DNA from: DAOSVX01 sp964616495
GTDB lineage: Bacteria; Bacillota_I; Bacilli_A; RF39; UBA660
Assembly: GCA_964616495.1 (NCBI GenBank)
Contig: CAZTRF010000008.1
Location: forward strand, 1 to 29,494
Direction: 5' to 3'
Length of the DNA: 29,494 nucleotides
Shown here: positions 1 to 7,415 of the stretch, in pieces
Layout of the letters: every line of letters begins with the position of its first letter
How positions within the stretch are numbered: position 1 is the stretch's first letter
Notes under the pieces: model-generated
Database searches by the model: none
The model's input: the letters and a program-made list of their open reading frames with translations, nothing else
What the model was told of the DNA's origin: nothing
Made by a program: the position numbers and the translations under genes

Positions 1-346
1 TATATTCATGAAGTCTAGTAGTTGCCCAAATTCTAAATCTAACAGCAACATCTGATTGTACGCGATAACCAAGTGCTATAATCATATCTAAATTATAATG
101 ATCTATATTTCTTTTTACATTACGATTACCCTCTTTTTGAACTGACAAGAATTTCTTGTTAGTTGAATCTGAATTTAGTTCCTTGTCCTTATATATTTCA
201 TTAATATGTTGACTTAGATTTTGTTGAGTAGTTTGATATATCTCTGCTATTTGATTTTGAGTAAGCCAAACATCTTCTTCTATAAATTTAACATTTATTT
301 TAGTAACACCATTTTTATCTTCATAAATTATGATATCATTATTCAT
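1..346 (-). CDS. RhuM-family protein, 3' part beyond window edge
   Basis: The reverse strand reads openly from ATG at 344-346 to the window edge, giving about 115 residues. The N-terminal half has the signature of the RhuM (virulence RhuM/KilA-N-like) family. Visible pieces are a short strand-rich start, then DVWLTQNQIAEIYQTTQQNL, which resembles a helix-turn-helix, then YNLDMIIALGYRV and RFRIWATTRLHEY. RhuM proteins are common in gut bacteria and on mobile islands, and their biochemical role is not established. The start is supported by AGGCGG at 355-360, eight bases upstream. That site can be paired with an upstream segment (see the leader at 355-405). The gene follows the acetyltransferase on the same strand. 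The C-terminus cannot be judged here. Confidence 0.85.
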   Translation of the reverse strand, partial: MNNDIIIYEDKNGVTKINVKFIEEDVWLTQNQIAEIYQTTQQNLSQHINEIYKDKELNSDSTNKKFLSVQKEGNRNVKRNIDHYNLDMIIALGYRVQSDVAVRFRIWATTRLHEY

Positions 347-354
347 TAATATCG

Positions 355-405
355 CCGCCTTCAATTACTATTTAAATGTTTTCCTTAAGGCGGAACTACC
401 TCCTT
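355..405 (-). promoter_or_regulatory. Leader with alternative hairpins covering the rhuM ribosome binding site
   Basis: In mRNA sense three segments follow each other: AAGGAGG (405-399), CCGCCUU (393-387) and AAGGCGG (361-355). The last is the rhuM Shine-Dalgarno site. The middle segment pairs perfectly over 7 bp with the last, and over 6 of 7 positions with the first across a 5-base loop. The two hairpins exclude each other. The first segment lies immediately after the acetyltransferase stop codon. A regulatory role is inferred; the pairing is directly visible. Confidence 0.45.
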
Positions 406-909
406 TTATTTTAATCTTTTTCCATAATAATTTACACTTATTTTTTTCCCATCCGGATATGTTTCAAAATCACTTTTTATAAATTCATTAAAGCCATAAT
501 GTCGATAAATTTGATAATTTCTAGTTTCTTCCGGTTCAACCCCTAATGTTAATAATAAGTATCCTCTGCCTTTTAAATCATTTTCCATGAATTCATACAA
601 TTTAGAAAAATATCCTCTTCCTTGATACTCTTTATTAGTTCTAAATGCTGTTAAATATGCAGTTGTATTAGCTACTAATTTATCACTATTTTGAACAATA
701 TCACTAGTTAATGCTGCAGTTGCTTCACAAATTATTTGATCATCAAGAATTCCATAATAAGGAATAATTTTTTTATCTTTAAAATTTTTAATATTTTGTT
801 TTTTCCAAATAATCCAATTGTCTTTATCATTTGTTGCTTTTGATATTTCATAATCCCATTTTGTATTCATTTCTCCAACAGTAGCAATTTTACAAATATA
901 GTTTTGCAT
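406..909 (-). CDS. GNAT-family N-acetyltransferase
   Basis: About 167 residues. It is recognised as a GNAT acetyltransferase by the acetyl-CoA pyrophosphate-binding turn, seen as YQGRGYFSKLY around residues 95-105. A strand (LLLTLGVEPE) and the helix NYQIYRHYGFNEF follow, the usual C-terminal half of the fold. The substrate cannot be told from sequence. An upstream ATG at 916-918 would leave only 2 bases after the AAAGG site at 921-925, so the ATG at 907-909 (MQNYICKIATVGEM) is preferred. The gene is monocistronic or coupled to the RhuM gene downstream: its stop codon at 406-408 touches the first segment of the RhuM leader. No promoter of good quality was seen upstream. Confidence 0.85.
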   Translation of the reverse strand: MQNYICKIATVGEMNTKWDYEISKATNDKDNWIIWKKQNIKNFKDKKIIPYYGILDDQIICEATAALTSDIVQNSDKLVANTTAYLTAFRTNKEYQGRGYFSKLYEFMENDLKGRGYLLLTLGVEPEETRNYQIYRHYGFNEFIKSDFETYPDGKKISVNYYGKRLK

Positions 910-985
910 TAATATCATTTCCTTTTTTTAATTATTTTTTATAAATCTAATAGTTTTTTTAATTATATCACAAATATTTAACAAA

Positions 986-1015
986 TAAAAAACTAAATAA
1001 TTAGCATTATTTAGT
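986..1015 (-). terminator. Intrinsic terminator after lepB
   Basis: A 10-bp perfect stem (arms 992-1001 and 1006-1015) has a 4-base loop and is followed on the minus strand by a run of Us. The lepB stop codon (1011-1013) lies inside the first arm. Confidence 0.75.
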
Positions 1016-1493
1016 CTACATTTCTAATGTTTTTAAAAGGATAAATAACTAGGTTTGCTCTTCCTTTTATTTTATTTTTTAATACTGGCCCTATTATTCT
1101 ACTATCTTTGGAAACTTCTCTATTATCCCCTAAGACAAAATAAGAATCATCGTCTAAAACTACTTCTTCAAAGTCAAAAGTTGTCCCTTGACCATACTCA
1201 TCTTTTATCTCTTCATCATTAATATAAATTTTTCCTTCAACACATTTAATAGTTTCTCCGGGAAGACCATATATTCTTTTAATAATGTTTTCTTTTTCAT
1301 CTTTTAAAACCACAATGTCATAACGTTCATAATCTTTAAAATATTTAGTGATTTTAACTAAAATCATAATTTCATTATCATGAATGGTAGTTTCCATAGA
1401 GGTTCCTTCAACCATTATTGGAGAAGCAATAAAAGTTCTTATTAAAATAACAATTACAACTATAATAAAATACGGCAGTAACTTTTTTAGCAT
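1011..1493 (-). CDS. lepB: Signal peptidase I
   Basis: 160 residues, the size of the Gram-positive SipS-type leader peptidase. It removes signal peptides from exported preproteins at the outer face of the membrane. A single N-terminal membrane segment (residues about 7-24) precedes the catalytic serine, Ser32 in VEGTSMETT. The general base is Lys72 in NIIKRIYGLPGE. The conserved GDNREVSKDSR stretch (box E) is present near residue 117. The gene starts 2 bases after rplS and is presumably translated from the same message; its ribosome binding site (AAAGAAAG) is weak and lies in the end of rplS. The pairing of lepB with rplS is common in Firmicutes. Confidence 0.96.
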   Translation of the reverse strand: MLKKLLPYFIIVVIVILIRTFIASPIMVEGTSMETTIHDNEIMILVKITKYFKDYERYDIVVLKDEKENIIKRIYGLPGETIKCVEGKIYINDEEIKDEYGQGTTFDFEEVVLDDDSYFVLGDNREVSKDSRIIGPVLKNKIKGRANLVIYPFKNIRNVD

Positions 1494-1495
1494 AT

Positions 1496-1834
1496 TTAAT
1501 TTCTTTCTTTAACTTTGTATTCTTTACGCATACCTTTTAAGAATGTTAGCTTAGCTCTTCTAACTAAGCCTTTTTTAACAACTGTTATTTTATCAATAGT
1601 AGGAGCATTTACAGGGAATGTTCTTTCAACACCTATGCTTGAGCTTTTCTTACGAACAGTAAATGTTTCAGAAACACTTCCTCCTTTTTTACTAGTAACA
1701 ATTCCTTCAAATGCTTGGATTCTTTCTTTTTTTCCTTCTTTAACCCAAACATCTACTCTAACAATATCTCCAACTCTAAATTCTGGAGCATCTTTTTTTA
1801 GTTGTTTTTCATTAATCTTATCAACTAAATTCAT
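1496..1834 (-). CDS. rplS: 50S ribosomal protein L19
   Basis: 112 residues, full length for bL19, which sits at the interface of the ribosomal subunits. Recognisable blocks are FRVGDIVRVDVWVKEG, the IQAFEGIVTSKKGG loop, and GVERTFPVNAPTIDKI. It heads a two-gene transcript with lepB. A consensus promoter is present at 1914-1942, leaving an untranslated leader of about 70 bases that probably carries an L19 autoregulatory element. The start ATG follows AAAGGA at a normal distance. Confidence 0.98.
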   Translation of the reverse strand: MNLVDKINEKQLKKDAPEFRVGDIVRVDVWVKEGKKERIQAFEGIVTSKKGGSVSETFTVRKKSSSIGVERTFPVNAPTIDKITVVKKGLVRRAKLTFLKGMRKEYKVKERN

Positions 1835-1907
1835 ACGATCATTTCCTTTCTTTTATTTATCTAGTAATCATAAACTCTGTCAGCGGATTACCGGCCTTTT
1901 TACAAGC
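1835..1907 (-). ncRNA. rplS 5' leader, candidate L19 leader
   Basis: The transcript from the promoter at 1914-1942 would begin near 1907 and leave about 70 bases before rplS. This leader has a 7-bp stem (1886-1892 paired with 1863-1869) around a 16-base loop that contains CUGACAG. L19 leaders are known in Firmicutes as ribosomal-protein autoregulatory elements. Assignment rests on position and the presence of a hairpin, not on a matched covariance model. Confidence 0.45.
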
Positions 1908-1913
1908 AGATTG

Positions 1914-1942
1914 ATTATATCATAATAAATAATATGAAGCAA
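1914..1942 (-). promoter_or_regulatory. Sigma-A promoter of rplS-lepB
   Basis: On the minus strand, TTGCTT (1942-1937), a 17-base spacer, then TATAAT (1919-1914), with TGA directly before the -10 giving an extended -10 element. Confidence 0.8.
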
Positions 1943-1966
1943 GATAATTATTTAATTAAACCATTT

Positions 1967-1990
1967 AAAAAAGCCTTGAAAAGGCTTTTA
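1967..1990 (-). terminator. Intrinsic terminator after the helical-repeat protein gene
   Basis: AAAAGCCTT pairs with AAGGCTTTT across a short loop, followed on the minus strand by a run of Us. The stem overlaps the stop codon of the upstream gene at 1988-1990. Confidence 0.75.
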
Positions 1991-4051
1991 TATACTTGGA
2001 GTAAAAGAATCGTTTTCTTCTGAAGGAGCAATTCCAAGATCAGCTTTTGAAATACCATTTCTTAGTAAAAATTGTATTTCTGCTTCTGATAGTGGTTCTG
2101 ACTGCATTTTACCAACTAAATCCATAACTTGATAAAAAGCCTCTGTTTTTAGTTCAATTAATTGATTGATCTTAACAATATCGGCAGGAGTAAAATTTTG
2201 AGTCCTTTTTATTGCTTCTAAATCTTGAGTTCCCAATCCTTTTGTGATACCTGGAATAGAAGATTCTAATAATTCAATTTTATCCATTAAATCGCTTTCT
2301 GGTAAAGGAGAATTATTTGAAGCATCATTATTTTCAGGTACATCTTGTTGTTCTACAATAGTTTGTTTCTTTAAGGAAGTAATAATATTTATTAAATCAG
2401 CATTCCCCATGCTATTTTTTTGTTCTTCATTTAATGGAGTGCCAGATAGCTTTTCAATCTCTGTTAATAGATTTTCTCGAGCGCCAGCCACTATTTCTCT
2501 TAATCTTTCAACCGGTTCACTTTCCAACGCTTTAACTTGTTCTTCGGTTAAAGTATAACCACTTAAAAGAGCAAAATCAGTTAATAATCTTTGTCTTTCA
2601 ACCATTTCAGCATGTTTTAGTTTTCTTTGATTAGCAATATCGGCAAATTTCTGTTGATTAACCTCTACTATTAATTGTAATTCTTCATTATTCACTTTTT
2701 TTAATTGAGTTATCTCTTCAACACTAAGTCCTCGACCAATTATTTTTTCTAACTTCATCAAAAGTTCTCTTTGAATGTTTTCCTCATTAATCTTAGCACT
2801 TATAGCATTATTTTTATTAGCTGTTATCATTTCCCTAATTTTAGTTTCACTTTCATTATCCAAAGCCTTTTTTTCAGCCAAAGTTAATGGTCTTTTAATA
2901 GAGTCTTCAAACTCTTTATATAGTTCACTTCTTTCAACTTCTAGTTTTTCTAAAGTCTTTGTTTTAATAAATTTTTTGATATCTTCTTCACTAAAATTAT
3001 TAAAATCAGCTTTCTCTCGATCACTTAATTGATGACCTAAAACACTTTCTAATTCAGCAATTAAGCTACTAGGAAGTGAATCATTTGCTTGCTCTGTCGG
3101 AGCCGGATTATTATTTGCACTTGGCTTAGAAGATACTATTTCAGGAATATTGATTCTTTTATATTCGGAAGGAGAAATACTATCTTTTGCAGCATATTTA
3201 TTAATGCCTCTCATAAAGCAAACCCCTCTTAAATAAGCTTTTTTTATTTTAAGCCTATTTAATCTAGCTTGTAATTTTGTTTTTTCAAAACCTCTAGCAC
3301 TAATTAACTTATCAGAAACGGTTTTTATTTCTCCTCTAGTAGCATTTAATTCATTTAAAGCATCAACTTTTTTTGTATTACTTACATATACACGAGTTGA
3401 CAATAAGGTATTAAATTTAATATACTTTCCTAAGTTTTCATTTACCAAAACAAATTGTTTTCTTTGAAGAGTAATTAATTTATCATGCATTTTTTGCAAA
3501 CGTTCTTGTCTAGCAGCATATTTTCTTCGATAGCTTTTTAATTCTTGGCCTTCAAACTTTTTAAGATCCTCATAAGTTTTTAAAATTTGGCCTTTTTTAC
3601 CTGATTTCGTGCCCGCCAAACGAGAAATTTTTAAATTATAGTACATTGTTCTTAAACTTCTTGCTTTAGCTTGATCGGCAATTGAATAATTTGGATTTCT
3701 ACTATACCTTTCAAAAGCTTCTTTACGTTCTCTAATATTTTTAAAAAGACGATCTAAAGTTTCTTTTTCCTTTTGAGCTACTGCTCTAATATTCGATGGC
3801 ACTTCAGGAGAGGCCATTAAAGACTCTGGATATTGAAGCAGATTCAAATATGCTTCAGCATTACCATCATAAGAAGCTTTAACTCGTTGATTTTGAATAA
3901 TGGTCCTTATTTCTGGCAATGACTGCAGAACCATCATGATATTTTCGCCCAAAACGGTTTCTTCGGTTAAAGTAATTCCTTTACTTTTAGCTGCATTTAA
4001 CAACACTTCTAAATTTATATTATAATTGGTTGCAAATTCTTTTGCAGTCAT
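1988..4051 (-). CDS. Large helical protein with degenerate tandem repeats, function unknown
   Basis: 687 residues, no signal peptide and no membrane segment. Residues 3-30 (KEFATNYNINLEVLLNAAKSKGI) resemble the small helical N-terminal domain of initiation factor 2 (IF2_N); this is a pattern match only. Residues 95-300 are charged and helical, probably coiled coil, and very rich in Lys and Arg. From about 330 onward a degenerate unit recurs, with a helix, a small residue such as Gly and the pattern L-(S/T/N)-x-x-(E/Q), then a second helix. Copies lie near 330-362, 377-410, 430-463, 489-522, 528-558 and 638-672. A Pro/Asn-rich linker (305-325) separates the two halves. It starts 5 bases after a DUF1292 gene and shares its promoter. 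I do not recognise the family; an intracellular scaffold or nucleic-acid-binding role would be a guess. Confidence 0.8.
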   Translation of the reverse strand: MTAKEFATNYNINLEVLLNAAKSKGITLTEETVLGENIMMVLQSLPEIRTIIQNQRVKASYDGNAEAYLNLLQYPESLMASPEVPSNIRAVAQKEKETLDRLFKNIRERKEAFERYSRNPNYSIADQAKARSLRTMYYNLKISRLAGTKSGKKGQILKTYEDLKKFEGQELKSYRRKYAARQERLQKMHDKLITLQRKQFVLVNENLGKYIKFNTLLSTRVYVSNTKKVDALNELNATRGEIKTVSDKLISARGFEKTKLQARLNRLKIKKAYLRGVCFMRGINKYAAKDSISPSEYKRINIPEIVSSKPSANNNPAPTEQANDSLPSSLIAELESVLGHQLSDREKADFNNFSEEDIKKFIKTKTLEKLEVERSELYKEFEDSIKRPLTLAEKKALDNESETKIREMITANKNNAISAKINEENIQRELLMKLEKIIGRGLSVEEITQLKKVNNEELQLIVEVNQQKFADIANQRKLKHAEMVERQRLLTDFALLSGYTLTEEQVKALESEPVERLREIVAGARENLLTEIEKLSGTPLNEEQKNSMGNADLINIITSLKKQTIVEQQDVPENNDASNNSPLPESDLMDKIELLESSIPGITKGLGTQDLEAIKRTQNFTPADIVKINQLIELKTEAFYQVMDLVGKMQSEPLSEAEIQFLLRNGISKADLGIAPSEENDSFTPSI

Positions 4052-4056
4052 TTAAA

Positions 4057-4320
4057 TCACTCCTCAATTGGCATGTTAGCAATTTTATCTATTTCTTTAT
4101 TTATAAAATCAAGCTCAGCGTCTGTTTCAATAGTATCTAATGAATATGTTTCTTCTTTTTCATTTAATACAGATGCATAAATGGATTGTTCATCATCGCC
4201 AATAGTATATATTATATATTCTTTGTTAAATTCCTCTGATTCTATAATATCAACAACATCTATTTCAGTCTTTGTGCCATCCTCAGTTGTAACGATTAAT
4301 TTTGAACTTGGTTCGTCCAT
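4057..4320 (-). CDS. DUF1292 family protein (YrzB-like)
   Basis: 87 residues, highly acidic. The pattern of a short strand around EDGTKTEIDVVDIIE, then KEYIIYTIGDDE, then EETYSLDTIETDAELDFINKEIDKI fits the small DUF1292 family found across Firmicutes, whose function is unknown. It has a strong ribosome binding site (GGAGGAGTT) and a consensus promoter (4345-4373), and leads a two-gene operon with the large repeat protein. Confidence 0.8.
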   Translation of the reverse strand: MDEPSSKLIVTTEDGTKTEIDVVDIIESEEFNKEYIIYTIGDDEQSIYASVLNEKEETYSLDTIETDAELDFINKEIDKIANMPIEE

Positions 4321-4344
4321 TTTAACTCCTCCATTCTTTACTAA

Positions 4345-4373
4345 ATTATATCAAATTATTAAATTATTGACAA
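4345..4373 (-). promoter_or_regulatory. Sigma-A promoter of the DUF1292 operon
   Basis: TTGTCA (4373-4368), a 17-base spacer, then TATAAT (4350-4345) on the minus strand, with an extended -10 TGA. Confidence 0.8.
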
Positions 4374-4378
4374 TGATA

Positions 4379-4816
4379 TTATCGTGATTTGCCTAAAGTT
4401 TCTTTTTCAACTGAATTTAAGCTTTTTACCATTATTTCTTTTACTTTAGCTTCATTTTCTAATAGTTGAATCTTTTTTAATAAAAATTCTTTTTTCTTTT
4501 TAGATAAAAAACGATCATATTTATTTAAAACTATATTTTTTAGACGAGCTATTTCATCCAAAACTAGAGCAACATCTCCGTCGGTGGAATCATCATCACC
4601 AACTACACTAATAACATGGCAATAAATTTTTTTGAATAAACTATCAAATTTAACTGATAATATGTGATCAATCATTGTTGAGCTTAAAACATTAATTCGA
4701 CTGACTCTTAAAAAATTATCATTGCGATGAAGAGGCTTAAATTCATATCCAAAATTATTGTAGTTAAAAGAATCTAAACCTTTTACTTCTTCATTACGAA
4801 CTATTAAATAATGCAC
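4379..4816 (-). CDS. Hypothetical protein at the end of the trmD operon
   Basis: The frame is open further upstream into trmD, but a start at the GTG at 4814-4816 is preferred. It sits 4 bases after AGGTGA (4826-4821), which overlaps the trmD stop codon, and avoids a 60-base overlap with trmD. The product is then about 145 residues (start HYLIVRNEE). The first two-thirds are mixed strand and helix, with an acidic patch GDDDSTDGDVALVLDEIARL. The C-terminal 60 residues are a Lys-rich helix (FLSKKKKEFLLKKIQLLENE) likely to form a coiled coil. No membrane segment is seen and I do not recognise the family. Position suggests co-translation with trmD. Confidence 0.7.
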   Translation of the reverse strand: MHYLIVRNEEVKGLDSFNYNNFGYEFKPLHRNDNFLRVSRINVLSSTMIDHILSVKFDSLFKKIYCHVISVVGDDDSTDGDVALVLDEIARLKNIVLNKYDRFLSKKKKEFLLKKIQLLENEAKVKEIMVKSLNSVEKETLGKSR

Positions 4817-4824
4817 TTTATCAC

Positions 4825-5463
4825 CTACTTTAATAAATCTTGCCTTTTTTCTGCAGTTTTTCTTATTTGAGCATCTTTTCGCCAAAGTTCTATTTCTTTA
4901 TGATTACCATTTAATAACACTTCAGGAACCATTAACCCCATGAATTCTCGGGGCTTTGTATAAACTGGATAATCAAGTAAGTTTTCATTAAATGATTCAT
5001 TAGCAAGTGATTCTTTATTAATAACTCCATCTAATAATCTTACAACACTATCAGTGATAGCCATAGCTGGTATTTCTCCGCCAGTTAATATATAATCCCC
5101 AATACTTATTTCACAATCTACAAATTCCCTAATTCTTNNNNNNNNNNTTAAATGTTTTTTAGAAGTAAGGTCTTTGGCTACCCCTTCATTATAACAAATT
5201 CCATCAGGAGTTAAAAGAATAATATATGAATCCTTATCCTTAATACTTTTAATAGCATCATAAATTGGTTCACACATTAAAACCATACCACTACCCCCTC
5301 CATAAGGAGTATCATCTACCTGCTTATTATTTAATTTAGAAAAATCTCTAAAATTAATAAGATTAATAGTTACCAATTTTTTTTCTTGAGCTCTTTTAAT
5401 AATAGACTCTCCAAATACGGCATCAAACATTTCAGGAAATAAAGTTAAAATATCTATTTTCAT
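4825..5463 (-). CDS. trmD: tRNA (guanine-37-N1)-methyltransferase, interrupted by an assembly gap
   Basis: TrmD methylates G37 of tRNAs with G at position 36, preventing +1 frameshifts. It begins KIDILTLFPEMFDAVFGESI, and the motifs DTPYGGGSGMVL and EISIGDYILTGGEIPAMAI identify the SPOUT trefoil-knot enzyme; the C-terminal block PVYTKPREFMGLMVPEVLLNGNH is intact. Ten Ns at 5138-5147 replace the catalytic and cofactor loop. The family normally has about 12 residues (CGxYEGxDE region) between HL and RIRE where only 4 codons are shown, so the real gap is probably 34 bases and the real protein about 220 residues. The start overlaps the rimM stop by 4 bases (ATGA), typical translational coupling. 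This is an assembly defect, not evidence of gene damage. Confidence 0.95.
   Translation of the reverse strand: MKIDILTLFPEMFDAVFGESIIKRAQEKKLVTINLINFRDFSKLNNKQVDDTPYGGGSGMVLMCEPIYDAIKSIKDKDSYIILLTPDGICYNEGVAKDLTSKKHLXXXXRIREFVDCEISIGDYILTGGEIPAMAITDSVVRLLDGVINKESLANESFNENLLDYPVYTKPREFMGLMVPEVLLNGNHKEIELWRKDAQIRKTAEKRQDLLK
5138..5147. other. Assembly gap of ten Ns inside trmD
   Basis: Ten consecutive Ns. The flanking codons (ANN before, NNA after on the minus strand) fit the expected Ile and Glu of the trmD loop. The length is probably a placeholder rather than measured. Confidence 0.97.
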
Positions 5464-5954
5464 AAGATTAACTCCTCCACTTCTGATACTATTATTTCTT
5501 TGTTTTCTAAATCAATTTTTTTTATATATTTATCAATATAAGGAATATAAAACTTCTTGCTACCATTTACCTCAATAACTATATTACCATTATTATTTTG
5601 GTAATCCCTTATTAAGCCATATTCTTTATTATTCGATTTTACTTTAAAACCAATTAAATCCTCCAAAATAAAATCATTTTCCAATTGAAGGTCACTTCTT
5701 TTTATAAAAATAGGTTCTCCTTTATATTTTAAAACTTCATTAATATTATCAACACCCTCAAAAGTAATCATGTCAAGATTCTTATGAATTCGGTGTCCCA
5801 ATATTATAAATTCATCTTTATTTGCCCCTAAATAGACCCTCATTTTTTTTTGATATATTTTTTCTAAAGGTAACTCGGGATAAGATTTTATTCTAATTTC
5901 TCCTTTAATTCCATGAGTATTAACTATTTTCCCAATAGTAAGATATTCTTTCAT
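5460..5954 (-). CDS. rimM: 16S rRNA processing protein RimM
   Basis: 164 residues, the usual size. RimM binds ribosomal protein S19 and assists maturation of the 30S head. The N-terminal domain opens with YLTIGKIVNTHGIKGEIRI, the family hallmark, and the C-terminal PRC-barrel part contains DLIGFKVKSN and KKFYIPYIDKYI with the expected aromatic and Pro residues. It overlaps the upstream methyltransferase stop by one base (TAATG) and trmD by four, so the three genes are translated as a coupled unit. rimM-trmD order is conserved in bacteria; rplS, which often follows, is here about 3 kb away under its own promoter. Confidence 0.95.
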   Translation of the reverse strand: MKEYLTIGKIVNTHGIKGEIRIKSYPELPLEKIYQKKMRVYLGANKDEFIILGHRIHKNLDMITFEGVDNINEVLKYKGEPIFIKRSDLQLENDFILEDLIGFKVKSNNKEYGLIRDYQNNNGNIVIEVNGSKKFYIPYIDKYIKKIDLENKEIIVSEVEELIL

Positions 5955-6673
5955 TAATAATCCCTCATTTCATACATTAAAATGCTGGCTGCTACTCCCG
6001 CATTAAGACTTTCACATTTATCAGAAATAGGTATTTTTATTATCTCATCACACATTTCCAAAAGATTTTTTTTAATACCGTTTCCCTCGTTACCAATTAT
6101 TAAGGCAATATCAGGATGGTTGGTAATAATATTATTAGCGCTATTTAAAGAAGAGCCTATTACATGGTAGTCCCTATCTTTTAAACAAATTATTTCTTTA
6201 TTTAAATTTTTTCTTAAAATATTAATTTTAAAAATCAATCCCTCGGTGGCCCTAACTACTTTAGGATTATATAAATCTACCGAGTCATCGCTTAAAATAA
6301 TAGTCTTAAAATTAAAAGCCACTGCACTTCTAATAATTGTTCCTAAATTACCTGGATCTTGAATATTATCTAATATTAATACCTTACCAATTATTTTCTT
6401 TTCAGGAATTTTATAACAAATAGCTATTATTGTGGGAGTTGTTACTTGAGTAGTTAATTGTTTCATTATTTTTTCGGTTACTAAATAACCATCACATGAA
6501 GTTTCAATTTCTTTTAAACTAATTAATTCTTTAACAACATTATTACATATTGCCTCATTAACCAAATGATCTCCTTCGACAATAAATAGATTTTCTAAAT
6601 CACGATGTTTTTTTTCTTTTAATTTTTTCCAAAATAAAACTTTTTTATTTTCTACTGAATCGATTCTTAACAT
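5954..6673 (-). CDS. TrmH/SpoU-family RNA 2'-O-methyltransferase
   Basis: 239 residues, with an N-terminal substrate-binding part (KNLFIVEGDHLVNEA type, residues 25-40) and a SPOUT catalytic domain. All three family motifs are visible: ILDNIQDPGNLGTIIRSA (100-117), IIGNEGNGI (192-200) and PISDKCESLNAGVAAS (215-230). Enzymes of this type methylate a ribose in 23S rRNA or tRNA with S-adenosylmethionine. The closest Bacillus form is YsgA-like, but the target nucleotide cannot be assigned, so no symbol is given. It starts after a strong AAGGAGG site, 9 bases downstream of the YgjP-like gene, and is coupled to rimM. Confidence 0.92.
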   Translation of the reverse strand: MLRIDSVENKKVLFWKKLKEKKHRDLENLFIVEGDHLVNEAICNNVVKELISLKEIETSCDGYLVTEKIMKQLTTQVTTPTIIAICYKIPEKKIIGKVLILDNIQDPGNLGTIIRSAVAFNFKTIILSDDSVDLYNPKVVRATEGLIFKINILRKNLNKEIICLKDRDYHVIGSSLNSANNIITNHPDIALIIGNEGNGIKKNLLEMCDEIIKIPISDKCESLNAGVAASILMYEMRDY

Positions 6674-6682
6674 ACGGCCTCC

Positions 6683-7318
6683 TTAAATATCTCTTAACAT
6701 TGCTCGGGCTTTTTTATAATACGGATAGTACTCTGAAACTTGTTCCCAAAATCTTTTTGAATGATCTGGATGATAAAAATGACATAATTCATGAATAATA
6801 ACATAATCAATTAAAGTAATATCCTTTTTTAACAATTCACTATTTAAAGTAATTATTTTATCTCGCCTATTACAAACTCCCCATCTGGTTTTCATTTTTC
6901 TTATTTTTAGTACTGAAACATCAATATCTGAAAATAAAAGTTTCTGTTGTCCTAATCTAATTTCAAATATTTCTCGGCACTTTTTTAGATAAAATTTATC
7001 TAACATTTTGTCATCTTTAGTATAAATATTTTCACTATCAAAACATATCTCTTTTATGGTTTCATCATAAATAATATTATATTTGTTTCCTAAATAATAA
7101 AAATAAGCATCTTGATCTTTTTCTTTTAACTTTAAATAATACATCCTTTTAATGGCATCATGCTTGCTTTTAATAACTCTTTCAATTTCTCTAGTTCCAA
7201 CCCATTTATTGACTGTAACCAGTAAATTAAGATTTTCATCAATTCGAAAATACATATTTTTAATATTTTTCTTGACAATAATAACTTCGATTATATTTCC
7301 ATCAATATCTACTTTCAT
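6683..7318 (-). CDS. YgjP-like zinc metallopeptidase (M48/SprT-like, DUF45)
   Basis: 211 residues. The zinc site is HELCHFYHPDHSKRFW: ligands His176 and His180, catalytic Glu177, probable third ligand His186. The segment MKTRWGVCN (142-150) upstream is the other hallmark of the YgjP/DUF45 family. The N-terminal half is the strand-rich domain usual in the family. No signal peptide, so the protein is cytoplasmic; its natural substrate is not established. It leads the operon with the TrmH-type gene, rimM and trmD, under an extended -10 promoter at 7334-7342. The start ATG follows GGTGGTGGAG. Confidence 0.92.
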   Translation of the reverse strand: MKVDIDGNIIEVIIVKKNIKNMYFRIDENLNLLVTVNKWVGTREIERVIKSKHDAIKRMYYLKLKEKDQDAYFYYLGNKYNIIYDETIKEICFDSENIYTKDDKMLDKFYLKKCREIFEIRLGQQKLLFSDIDVSVLKIRKMKTRWGVCNRRDKIITLNSELLKKDITLIDYVIIHELCHFYHPDHSKRFWEQVSEYYPYYKKARAMLRDI

Positions 7319-7333
7319 AACTCCACCACCTAA

Positions 7334-7342
7334 ATTATATCA
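7334..7342 (-). promoter_or_regulatory. Extended -10 promoter of the YgjP-rimM-trmD operon
   Basis: TGATATAAT on the minus strand, the same nonamer used before rplS, the DUF1292 gene and parE. No good -35 is found at 16-18 bases. Confidence 0.65.
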
Positions 7343-7390
7343 AATTTAGCCTTTCTTGAGTATTTTATTTTGTTTTTCTGATTTTAGCCA

Positions 7391-7415
7391 AACAAAAAGG
7401 CTCATTTTAAGCCTT
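7391..7415 (-). terminator. Intrinsic terminator of the SUF operon
   Basis: AAGGCT (7415-7410) pairs with AGCCTT (7402-7397) over a 7-base loop, followed by TTTGTT on the minus strand. The sufU stop codon at 7402-7404 lies in the hairpin. Confidence 0.75.

Noticed and set aside
4817..4885. Upstream extension of the hypothetical gene into trmD, with a Cys/Lys-rich start
   Set aside because: It would overlap trmD by about 60 bases and has no ribosome site, while GTG 4814-4816 has AGGTGA at the right place.
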